From Chlorops oryzae (lineage: Eukaryota; Arthropoda; Insecta; Diptera; Chloropidae), in assembly GCA_020466095.1 (NCBI GenBank), contig CM035807.1:47967389-48031388 (forward strand): a DNA stretch of 64,000 bases, read 5' to 3'. The notes beneath the pieces were generated by a model that saw only the letters and a list, made by a program, of their open reading frames with translations, did no database searches and was not told the DNA's origin. This document shows positions 54,849 through 64,000 of this stretch, piece by piece. The translations under genes were made by a program, and so were the position numbers. How positions within the stretch are numbered: position 1 is the first letter of the stretch; the number at the start of each line of letters is the position of its first letter.

Positions 54849-54870
54849 TAATTTTTTTTTTTTTTTTTTT

Positions 54871-56321
54871 TGATTTTTGATTTCCCATTTCCGTGGTATC
54901 ACAACGCACCGATATGCGTCCTAAGTGCGTCACCTTTATTGGTGGCAGCCAAACTGTTGCGAAGCTTGCAAAAATAAATGAGCTAGAGAATCGGGTGGAT
55001 GATTACGTCTTTTGTGGGTGGGTCTTCAGAATTTAACGACACCACGAGTTGCTGCCATAACAAGTCCACAAGCGGTTTGTTCCACTAAGTAAGCCCCTTG
55101 GCCATGCCCGGGTGGTTTTCCATAACCTCAACTAGTATAGAAGCCTGAGTCGCATTTTTATGCGTTCCCTTTAGTCAAAAACATTAAATACCCAAACAAT
55201 TAAGAAAATATATTCAATAGTGTCCGACCCAACGTTCGGTTTCGGTTTCGGCTAGTTTCAGCCTAAAAAGTGAGTTTCGGCCTTAGTTGCGGTTTCGGCC
55301 AAAAAACTGCCTATAGCGCAGAAGCTGCAGGAAATTTCCTTCTGCAGGAGGTCCAGGAAAAATGCAATTTACAATAACGCGTGTGCGTGAACATGTCTTA
55401 GCTACTCTTGTACTCCCTTTTATTGAAAAAATAAATTGTAGAAATCATAAATTTAGACACCGATGCTTAAAAGAAAACAAAAAAACTACTCAATAGCTGC
55501 TGCAACACTGCTATATTACATTTTTCAACTGTTATACTCAGCTGTCATGTTGCTCACGCGCAGGAAATATTCAATTTTTCGAACTCATGCGTGTGCGTGA
55601 GCATGCAGGAAGTTGATTGAGCGTGGTTCCATATGATTTCATGTGTTGAACGTTTGCAGGAATTCACGTTACGCAGCTCCTGCGCAACTGGAATTCAGGA
55701 ATTAAACTTCAAATTTTATAAATGTACTGTGCAAGTTTGAAAATGGACACAAAAGTAGTTTGGGAGATAGACTAATTAATGTGTCTAGCTGTACCATTTA
55801 TAAAAGGGTTTTTTTTTCCCTTGTGTATCTTTTATGTATAATTCAAAAAGTTATATGGATAATTTTGTTCGAACACACATTTTTTGTGTAAATTATCTAA
55901 GATTCGGTGGCAACACTGTAAATTGCCCTCTTGCGGTCTCCAATGGCAATATCTACGCTTTGACCGATGGCATGCCATGCCAAGTTGCATGTCGCGATGC
56001 CGCACAGTGATTTGAGCCCATACAAAAGTTGGTAATATTAACGCTAAGTCAATGTCAGGATTATTGAAAAGAAAGACACGCTTGAAGTACTTTTCCGTAT
56101 TTTAGTAACACGACTTTACTTCTTACTATTCGCTTAGTGACTATTTTACAGAGAGCATCTTAAAGTAGCGCATATATGCATTTTCGAACATAACTGTTAA
56201 CAGTGTATGAGTATATAAAAAAGGTAATTAGGAATATAACCAAGGAGTTAGCAGTGATGCATTTATGATGCTTGAATTGTTAACATTCGGCCATCCTTTA
56301 GGGTAATCGACCACGATTACA
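54871..56321. other. Non-coding stretch with hAT-like TTTCGG repeats
   Basis: At 55217-55310 the strings TAGTGTCCGACCCAACGTTC and TTCGGTTTCGGTTTCGGC repeat, in the same orientation, the left end of the hAT at 52032. They mark another truncated copy. Palindrome-rich CTGCAGGAA strings occur at 55325-55700. No gene recognised. Confidence 0.5.
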
Positions 56322-56881
56322 CTATTGTGGTTTGGCTGCTAAGCGCTTGCTTCTTCGCGGAGCTGATTCATCATATTCATCGCTTGAGCTTATATCATCA
56401 CCTGTAATTAGATTTAAGTTTTGTTTAAGGTTACAAGTTACCATATCGTTTGTTGCTATTTCGCAATTTGACTCCGAAATTTCTTCTTCTGGTTCAATCA
56501 GACGCTTCATTTGATCGACAGCTACAACACCTTGGTATTTCTTCTGTGTGCGTTGGATATTTGGTATGTCCGTGACCCTGTATCGATCGTATGGTAATTG
56601 CTCGGTGACTATATATGGTCCCTTGTAGCTTGGAAGAAGTTTGGTAGACTCGCCTGGCGCTGCTACTGTTACCCTTTTAATTACGACGATGTCTCCTGGT
56701 ATATAATTCGAAGCTTTGCACCGAGTTTGGTCAAAGCGGACCTTGTGCTTTTGTTGGCTGTTGAGGATGTTATTAATGGCTTGTTGTCGAATTTGTTCTA
56801 TGTTTGGTTGTTGTTTATTTTCTGCGTCTTTTAGTGCGTCTTCTAGAACAAATCCGTAAATGTGTCTTGTATCGTAATTAA
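56322..56881 (-). pseudogene. Gypsy-type integrase C-terminus (partial)
   Basis: A minus-strand frame open from 56881 reads HKVRFDQTRCKASNYIPGDI, LPSYKGPYIVTEQLPYDRYR and VTDIPNIQRTQKKYQGVVAV. It ends in an acidic tail with PRRSKRLAAKPQ. This is the DNA-binding tail of a Gypsy integrase, of a family different from Gypsy-1 and -2. It is cut at 56881-56889 by Jockey J2. Frame intact but partial. Confidence 0.8.
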
Positions 56882-56940
56882 GTAATAATTATATTAACAG
56901 CGGTTCAAAAGCTCCTGCTAATAACGTAGGCGATCCAGCA

Positions 56941-58059
56941 GTGCAGACAGGCATGGATCGGTACATTAAGATTAAAAGGAAACTTAGCCCACAGAAATCA
57001 AATGTGGGTAAAGCGAAAATAAATAAAACAAAATCTGACGCTAACCCATCGAACGCTTTAAGTGGAAATAGATTTGCGGCTCTAAGCACAGAGCCCACTG
57101 AGACCTCTGATACATCAAAGGATGGTGGAGAAAAATCACCAAAACCGCCTCCAGTATATCTTAGAAGGTATATCTTACTAGAGGAAATGTTCATGAGACC
57201 AAAATTCAGGTCTATAATGTAAATAATTACAGAATTGTCACTAAATTCCTTAACGACAACAAAAAAAGCTACTACACGTATCAGCTTAAAAGCAGCAAAG
57301 GCCTTAGTGTAGTTATTAAAGGCATTGAATCAGATGTAGATCCTGTGGAAATTAAACAAGCCCTAGAAGAAAAAGGCTTTAAAATTAGGAACGTAATGAA
57401 CATTTTCAATAGGAATAAAACCCCACAGCCGATGTTCAAAGTAGAACTTAATCCGGACAACTTAAAATAAAAAAAAAATGAGACTCATACAATCTACGGA
57501 CTACAATATCTTCTCCACCGTAGAGTTGTAATAGATGAACCTCATAAGCGTACTGGCCCTGTCCAATGTGTTAATTGCCAAGAATATGGCCATACTAAGT
57601 CCTACTGCACCCTACGCATGGTCTGCGTCGTTTGCGGAGAATTTCACAGCTCTGCAAATTGTAATAAAAATAAAACTGACAAAAAGTGCAGCAACTGTGG
57701 TGGAGATCACACACCAAATTATAGGGGATGTCCAGTATATAAAGAACTAAAAAAATCGTATGTCAGAAAAAAAGCAAGCCAGTCGTAATAATCCGAATCA
57801 AAATGCATTCCAAAACCCAATTTTCTCACAACCTAATAAATCCAGCGTTCCAGTGACTAATAAAATGTCCTATGCAAATGTTGCTAGCTCTGCCATAAGT
57901 GCCCATTCTGCCCCTCAACAGCAGAGCGGTAGCTTGGAATCCATGTTAGTCAGTCTGACACAGTGTATGACACAATTTATGTCGCAAATGCAAAACACAC
58001 TCCAGGAGTTACTAAGAGCACAAAACCAGTTGCTCCAAATTTTAACTGCACAAAAATGA
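56941..58059 (+). pseudogene. J2 ORF1 gag-like protein, frameshifted
   Basis: The N-terminal part (MQTGMDRYIKIKRKLSPQKS, then ALSGNRFAALSTEPTE) is the region missing from J1 and J3. It is followed by an RRM-like block (YTYQLKSSKGLSVVIKGIES) and zinc knuckles (CVNCQEYGHTKSYC, CVVCGEFHSSANC, CSNCGGDHTPNYRGC) in shifted frames. At 57160-57180 a short segment TATATCTTA is repeated at the first break. The last frame ends at 58059 in ATGA, overlapping the ORF2 start. Confidence 0.85.
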
Positions 58060-60766
58060 GTTTATTTATTATATCCTCATGGAATGCAAATGGTATAAAT
58101 CAGCGTAAGCTAGAATTATCACATTTCCTCTCAAACTACTCTATTGATGTGATGCTTATTTCGGAGACACATCTAACAGATAAAAATAATTTTTCGTTAT
58201 CAGGCTATTGTAGTGTATCCTTCGCGTAGAAGAATTTATAGTTTGATTTTATAGTTTTTATTTCTTTATATTCTAAAGGTTTTTATTTTGTTATGCCCCG
58301 CTTTTGCTGAGCGGCGGGACTCGCAAATCTATTTGGCGGCTAGCGCCCAATATCTCTATATTTATACGGCGGAGGTACGCCAATTATTGAGAATGGAAAA
58401 GCAAAAGGTTTCGCATGTAAATCCAATCTGAAGTTCCAACTGAACTTCAAGCTTTATTTATATCAAAAATATGTTAAGTAAGCATAAATGAATTACAATT
58501 GAAAAATATACAATCTTATGAATTAGCTTGTGAGGTTTGGCCTATCTATTGGTGTGATACTTATTTCGGAGACACATCTAACAGATAAAAATAATTTTTC
58601 GCTATCAGGCTATAAATTTTACAAAACAAACCACCCCGATGGGAAAGCACACGGAGGAACAGGAATATTGATTCGTAATAGAATTAAACATTTCCCTGTT
58701 GAACCTTTCGCAAAAAATTACTTCCAAGCAACTTCAGTTTCTATTGAAACTTGTGGTGCAAATTTCATTTTGTCAGCAATATATTGCCCTCCACGATTCT
58801 CAGTCAGCGAAAATCACTTTAATGAATTTTTCAATACCCTTGGAACTAAATTTTTAGCTGCAGGCGATTATAATGCAAAACACACCCATTGGGGCTCTCG
58901 TCTGATCTCTCCAAGGGGTAGCCAATTATACAACACACTGATAATTAGCTCCATTACTCTAGGATTTATTTCGCCCGGACATCCCACGAATTGGCCAACA
59001 GATCGAAATAAAATACCAGATCTCATAGACTTTGCCATTACAAGAGGCTTTGATAATTCGCGTATTTCAACGTCGATTTGCTACGAAATGTCCTCAGATC
59101 ATTGTCCTCTACTAATAGAAATTTCAGAAAACATAATAACAACATGCCCCCCTTTTAGACTGACCACTTCAAAAACGAACTGGGTTAATTATAAAAAGTA
59201 TGTTGCAACACACATACACTCCGAATATACAATATGTAATGAAAGTCAAATCGATGAAGCGGCAGCAACCCTGAATTCAATATTAACTTCAGCGGCGGAG
59301 CATTCTACCCCAAAAGCCTTTGAGCCTGCCGTTAGAAATTTTCATCATACTAATAGTCATATTGAAAGATTATTGCGAGAAAAACGTAGATTGAGAAGAG
59401 AATGGCAACTACATAGGTCCCCTGGCAGTAAAGCTAGAATCAATACAGCTTCAAAGCAACTTAAAACTGCTCTTCAAAAAGACCAAGACAGGAAAAACTA
59501 TAATTTCATTTCAAATCTTGTACCTAATAGCACGTCGAAAGAGTCATTATGGCGAGCTTTCAAAATAAAAAATTCACCCATAGAACATGAATCTCCCGTA
59601 AGGAATTCAAGAGGAAACTGGGCAAGAAGTGATGAGGAAAAAGCGTCAGTCTTTGCTCAACACTTGTGCTCAGTTTTTCTACCAAACCCACCGGTAACCG
59701 GCCTTAGATTTCCCCTCTGCGAGGTGAACAACCAAATTATCCACATAACATTTAATGCCAATGAAATAAAATGCATAATTTAGGAAAATTTTTGCGAGAA
59801 AAAATCTCCAGGCTATGACTATATAACCCCAAAAATGATCAAGGAATTGCCATACATTGCTCTTACGTACGCAGCACGACTTTTTAATGCTATTGTGAGC
59901 TTCTCCTACTTCCCTGTGATATGGAAAGAATCGGTCATTATGATGATACTGAAGCCCGGAAAAGACCCGACGACAGCCAGCTCATATCGCCCAATAAGCT
60001 TTCTCCCCTGCTTATCTAAGATCTTTGAAAAAAGCTCTTCTTATAAAAATAACGCCATACATCCACGAGAATAACTTAATCCCTGCTCATCAATTTGGAT
60101 TTAGAAAAAAACATGGAACTATTGAACAGGTAAATCGAATCACTCGTGAAATTCGTAACGCCTTCGAAAAAAAAGAATATTCTGCAATATTCCTAGATAT
60201 CGCTCAAGCTTTCGACAAAGTGTGGCATGGGGGTCTTATTGCTAAAATAAAGTCCCTACTCCCTCAAAATTTTCACGAAATTCTTATATCATACCTCCAA
60301 AATAGATTCTTTAGAGTAAGAGTTAAAGAATTTATAACGGACAAATTTGAAATTAAAGCAGGAGTCCCGCAAGGCAGTGTATTAGGCCCCTCTCTTTACC
60401 TTCTTCTAACAGCCGACATCCCCACTAGAGATAATATTGTAATGTCAACTTTTGCTGACGACACAGCATTATTAATGCAAACGAAGGTAAATGTAAACAC
60501 ATTACATTTACGCTTAGAAGAGGTATAAGCCCTACTATTCTCCTTAAAGGAGTCTCCATCCCCCAAGTAAATAGTGTAATCTACTTAGGAGTCCACTTAG
60601 ATAAACGATTAACTTGGCGAAAGCACATCGAAGCAAAGAGGACCAATCTGAAACTTAAAGCATCAAAAATTCACTGGCTAATTAACTATCGCTCCCCTCT
60701 TAATATGGAGTATAAAGTTCTATTATATAATAGTGTATTAAAGTCAATCTGGTCTTAGGCATTCAG
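58056..60766 (+). pseudogene. J2 ORF2 endonuclease-RT, interrupted
   Basis: ORF2 starts at ATG 58056 (ISSWNANGINQRKLELSHFL). It is broken at 58207 by foreign sequence and resumes at about 58553 to 59783 with the endonuclease (AAGDYNAKHTHWGSR, MSSDHCPLLIE). An in-frame TAG lies at 59781. RT follows (KKSPGYDYITPKMI, SSYRPISFLPCLSK), then a shift near 60030 to FLDIAQAFDKVWH, GVPQGSVLGPSLYLL and FADDTALL. A deletion after 60500 removes part of the palm-thumb. Confidence 0.9.
58208..58550. other. Unrelated segment in J2 ORF2 flanked by a 60-bp direct duplication
   Basis: The segment begins TGTAGTGTATCCTTCGCG and is not Jockey. The ORF2 stretch just before it (about 58148-58207) is repeated just after it (about 58553-58612) with two changes. 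It has LTR-like composition with an AAGCTTTATTTA string, but no clear ends. Confidence 0.7.
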
Positions 60767-60933
60767 TTGTGGGGAAATGCTTGCGCATCCTCTATAGAAA
60801 TAATCCAAAGAGCTCAATCGAAAATTCTTAGAATCATTACAGGTGCTCCATGGTACATACGTAATGAAAGCATTCACCGCGATCTGCAAGTCCCACTTAT
60901 TAAGGACGAAATCGTTCGCCTAAAATCATCCTT
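60767..60933 (+). pseudogene. J2 RT thumb remnant, fused to J3 ORF1
   Basis: The reading LWGNACASSIEIIQRAQSKI, then LRIITGAPWYIRNESIHRDL, is the end of Jockey RT. With no stop it runs straight into ORF1 of J3 at about 60934 (TRGNLYETKIQVYT), making an accidental RT-gag fusion frame of 176 codons (60767-61297). Confidence 0.85.
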
Positions 60934-61833
60934 AGTGCATCTTACTAGAGGTAATCTCTACGAGACCAAAATCCAGGTCTACACGGAAAACAGTTTTAGA
61001 ATTGTCACAAAATATTTTGACGACAATAAAAAAAACTACTACACGTACCAGCTTAAAAGTAGCAAGGGCCTTAGTGTAGTTATTAAAGGCATTGAACCAG
61101 ATGTAGATCCCCTTGAAATTAAGCATGCCTTAGAGGAAAAAGGTTTTAAAATAAGAAATGTTATGAACATCTTCAATAGGACCAAAACTCCACAACCAAT
61201 GTTTAAAGTAGAACTCTGTCCTGATAATTTAATACTTAAAAAAATGAGACTCATCCAATCTACAGAATTCAATATCTTCTTCATCGTAGAGTTGTAATAG
61301 AAGAACCTCATAAGCGTACTGGCCCTGTCCAATGCGCTAATTGCCAAGAATACGGGCATACCAAATCATACTGCACCCTACGCACTGTCTGCGTTGTTTG
61401 TGGAGAATTCCATAGCTCTAAGAATTGCGATAAAAATAAAAACCAACCCGCTATGAAAAAATGCAACAATTGTGGTGGAAATCACACCGCAAATTATAGG
61501 GGATGCCCAGTATTTAAGGAATTAAAAAATCGTATGTTAGAAAAAAGGCAAGCTGGTCGTTCTAATTCGAATAATATCATATTCAATAATCCTGTTGTCC
61601 CACAACAAAATAATGCCAATATTCCAGTGAATAACACCATGTCCTATGCAAATGTTGCTAAAGGTGGCTATAATTCAAACTCTGCCCCCCAGCAGTCAAA
61701 TGGTTACTTGGAGGCCATTATAGCAACTCTGACTCAGACTCTTAATCAATTCATGTTAAAAGTTGAAAATATGTTTGAGATGATAATGAGATCGCAACAG
61801 CAGCCTCAACAAGCTTCTACTGCACAAACATGA
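60934..61833 (+). pseudogene. J3 ORF1 gag-like protein, one frameshift
   Basis: RRM-like block followed, after a one-base loss in an A-run near 61240 (seven A here against eight in J1), by three zinc knuckles (CANCQEYGHTKSYC, CVVCGEFHSSKNC, CNNCGGNHTANYRGC). A Gln/Asn-rich tail ends at TGA 61831-61833. The N-terminal third is missing. Confidence 0.88.
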
Positions 61834-63221
61834 GCTTACTAATTATATGCTCATGGAATGCAAATGGGATAAATCAGCGTAAGCTAGAATTATCACACTT
61901 CCTTTCAAACAATTCCATTGATGTGATGCTTATTTCAGAGACACATCTTACAGATAAAAATAATTTTTCGTTATCAGGCTATAAATTTTACAAAACGAAC
62001 CACCCTGATGGGAAAGCACATGGAGGAACGGGTATATTGATTCGCAATAGAATTAGGCATTTTTCTATAGAGCCATTCTCAAAAAATTACCTCCAAGCGA
62101 CTTCAGTCTCGATTGAAAGCCTTGGCGTAAATTTAGTTTTGTCTGCAATCTACTGTCCTCCTCGATTTTCAGTAAGTGAAAGCCAATTTAAAGAATTTTT
62201 TGAAACCCTTGGTAATAGATTCATAGCAGCAGGCGATTATAATGCAAAGCATACCCACTGGGGTTCGCGCCTAATTTCTCCAAGGGGTAGACAACTTTAC
62301 AACACCCTGATGAATTCATCCAGTAATCTAGGCTTCCTTTCACCTGGACATCCAACGTATTGGCCAACAGATCAAAACAAAATACCAGACCTTATAGACT
62401 TTGCCATCATACGAGGTATCGATAACTCTCGTATTTTAACGTCGATAAGTTATGAAATGTCTTCAGATCATTGTCCTCTAATTTACAAAATTTCGGGAAA
62501 CACAAGAACAACGTGCCCCACTCCTAGACTGACCACCTCTAAAACAAATTGGGTAAAATACAAAAAGTACGTTGCAACACACATACACTCTGAATATTCC
62601 ATAAATAATGAATGTCAAATCGATGAAGGGGTTGTAACCTTAAATTCAATACTGATTTCAGCGGCGGAGCATTCAACCCCAACGAGCTTTACCACTGTCC
62701 ATAGAAATTGCCATCATACTAACAGTGTAATCGAAAGGCTTCTACAAGAAAAGCGTAGATTGAGGCGAGAATGGCAACAACATAGGTCCCCTGAAAGTAA
62801 AGTCAGACTCAATAGAGCTACAAAGCAACTCCAAATCGCTCTTCAAAACGATCGAGATAAGAGAAATTTTAACTTCATCTCTAACCTTTCGCCAAATAGT
62901 TCATCGAAAGGGTCACTGTGGAGAGCCTTAAAAGTGAAAAACCCCCCCACAGACCACGAATCTCCCTTAAGAGATTTAAGAGGAACATGGGCAAGAAGTG
63001 ATGAGGAGAAAGCATTAGCGTTTGCTTAGACTTCCCCTACATGAGGAAAACAACGAATCTATCCCTATTACCTTTCATGTCAGTGAAATAGAATGTATTA
63101 TAAAAGGAAACTTTATCGAGAAAAAAGCTCCAGGTTACGACTTGATAACCCCAAAAATGATCAAGGAGTTACCAATCATCGCTATCGCGTATATAGCAAA
63201 ACTCTTTAATGCTATTATATC
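61830..63221 (+). pseudogene. J3 ORF2 endonuclease and start of RT
   Basis: ATG 61830 overlaps the ORF1 stop (ATGA), as in J2, suggesting coupled translation. The open frame to 63029 covers the whole endonuclease: SWNANGINQRKLELSHFL, LISETHLTDKNNFSLSGYKF, AAGDYNAKHTHWGSR, DLIDFAIIRG and MSSDHCPL. A deletion of about 45 bases and a shift at 63028 lead to RLPLHEENNESIPITFH and KKAPGYDLITPKMI. The sequence then stops at 63221. Confidence 0.9.
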
Positions 63222-63621
63222 TGTTGCGTAGTGTAAGATAAATTAGAATGTAAGATAACACCCTTAATGTCATATAGCAGATAAGCAGTGAACGCAGAGA
63301 ATAAAGCAGTCGATAAACATACTTGCACAAATACGGTTTTACCTCGCGTGCTCGGCACACTATCAGCCCGATTCTGAATATTCCCGGGGAACGAATTCCC
63401 GGGGAATTTACTTTTCTCGAGACCAAAAATCTCCTTTTTCAAATAGATAGGGTAAGAAAAATTATGGGTATGGGTCAAATACCAATTTCCAATCAAATTT
63501 CTTCCCCCAAATATTTAAAGAATAATAATTTTACTCTCGATAAAAGTAAATTCCCCGGGAATTTGTTCCCCGGGAATATTCAGAATCGGGCTGTATATAA
63601 TATTAAATATTATATATTACA
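63222..63621 (+). repeat. 5' LTR (with MITE inserted)
   Basis: About 170 bases without the 230-bp MITE. TG...CA ends and an adjacent TGGCGAC primer site support the call; the partner LTR is outside the window. Confidence 0.55.
63364..63593. mobile_element. Palindromic MITE, copy 2 (230 bp)
   Basis: Near-perfect inverted termini CAGCCCGATTCTGAATATTC and its complement. Arms include two TTCCCCGGGAA-type palindromes. It is the better-preserved copy of the element at 48381-48596. The flanks are CTAT on the left and TATA on the right; no clear target duplication. Confidence 0.88.
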
Positions 63622-63906
63622 AATGGCGACGAAAGTGCCGAAAAACATTTAAACAGTGCAAATATATGTAAATACATATATAAATTGAACAAAAATATTG
63701 TTTTAATAAAGCAGAATATTAAAAGACAGATCGACTCACTGAAACGTGAATTATAAAAGAAAATTGAAACAAAGTCATCAGTGTACATACACAACCGTTA
63801 AGTCAGCTTGACAATATTTCGGTGAAAAATATATATATAAATATATACATATAGACATACAATATAAAAAAAAAAAAAGGAATCACAAGAACAAATAGAA
63901 GTCAAA

Positions 63907-64000
63907 ATGATCCAAGGTGACCCTTCCAGTAACTCCGTTACAATATTCCAGACAAACAATATTCCACAGTTTTCTCCGCAAAACGAATCGTGGATAATAT
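63907..64000 (+). CDS. Start of gag-like ORF (runs off the window)
   Basis: ATG 63907 opens MIQGDPSSNSVTIFQTNNIP and stays open to base 64000. Its position about 285 bases after the primer site fits gag. Too short for family assignment. Confidence 0.5.
   Translation, partial: MIQGDPSSNSVTIFQTNNIPQFSPQNESWII

Larger units (their letters stand above)
56889..60933 (+). mobile_element. Jockey element J2, 3'-truncated
   Basis: Carries ORF1 and ORF2 similar to J1 and J3, broken by several frameshifts, a stop and an unrelated 340-base segment. It ends in the RT thumb region, where J3 ORF1 sequence begins without A-tail or 3' UTR. Confidence 0.9.
60934..63221 (+). mobile_element. Jockey element J3, truncated at both ends
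   Basis: Begins within ORF1 and ends within RT, where an LTR-type sequence starts. Very similar to J2 (same family) and the best-preserved endonuclease of the three copies. Confidence 0.9.
63222..64000 (+). mobile_element. LTR retrotransposon, 5' end only
   Basis: Jockey similarity stops at 63221. An LTR-like segment (TGTTGCGTAGTGTAAG ... ATATTACA, 63222-63621, including a MITE) is followed at 63624 by the primer site TGGCGACGAAAGTGCCG, a leader, and an open frame from ATG 63907 to the window end. It is probably a Gypsy-type element; the 3' half lies outside the window. Confidence 0.65.

Noticed and set aside
55325..55700. CTGCAGGAA palindromes as a transposon
   Set aside because: No consistent termini or duplication could be found.

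Overview
This window looks like eukaryotic, insect, most likely higher-dipteran DNA. Nearly everything that can be identified is transposable-element sequence. No host gene with a recognisable cellular role was found, with one possible exception: a protein tyrosine phosphatase fragment at 9056-9830. The dipteran reading rests on the mix of families: Jockey-clade LINEs, mdg1/412-like and errantivirus-like LTR elements, a roo-like BEL/Pao element with env, Transib, hAT, PIF/Harbinger and their MITEs. The genus cannot be fixed from sequence alone.

Layout. 1-3876: a Jockey LINE (J1, + strand, decayed ORF2, poly-A end). 4190-9055: a gag-like + strand ORF split by a nearly intact PIF/Harbinger DNA transposon (4871-8706, TAA target duplication). 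That transposon holds a four-exon transposase on + and a four-exon DNA-binding accessory gene on -. About 9840-35545: one old Ty3/Gypsy element on the minus strand (Gypsy-1). It is cut by at least five insertions: Transib (10523-13498), a hAT MITE (15101-15744), a Harbinger relic (about 15895-18590, itself holding nested MITEs), an mdg1/412-like LTR element (18907-26099, itself holding a young errantivirus-like element at 24036-25697), and a BEL element (27538-33797, itself holding a hAT element that holds a Harbinger MITE). The PTP fragment lies directly after the Gypsy-1 integrase, in the same orientation.

37048-41365: the 3' part of a roo-like BEL/Pao element with an env gene (minus). It abuts, head to tail at about 41362, the truncated integrase end of a second Gypsy element (Gypsy-2, to its 5' LTR at 46185). 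46186-49280 is mostly non-coding and holds a fold-back repeat and a palindromic MITE. 49955-51088 is an internally deleted hAT. 52224-54022 is a longer hAT transposase. 54774-54848 is a tRNA-like Pol III promoter. 56322-56881 is a gypsy integrase tail. 56889-63221 holds two more Jockey copies (J2, J3) fused in tandem. From about 63222 to the end is the start of another LTR element whose LTR carries a second copy of the palindromic MITE.

The genes do not form a pathway. They are independent mobile elements that have inserted into one another, and precise target-site duplications allow the insertion order to be reconstructed. The most active-looking elements are Harbinger-1 and the LTR element at 24036-25697, whose two LTRs look identical.
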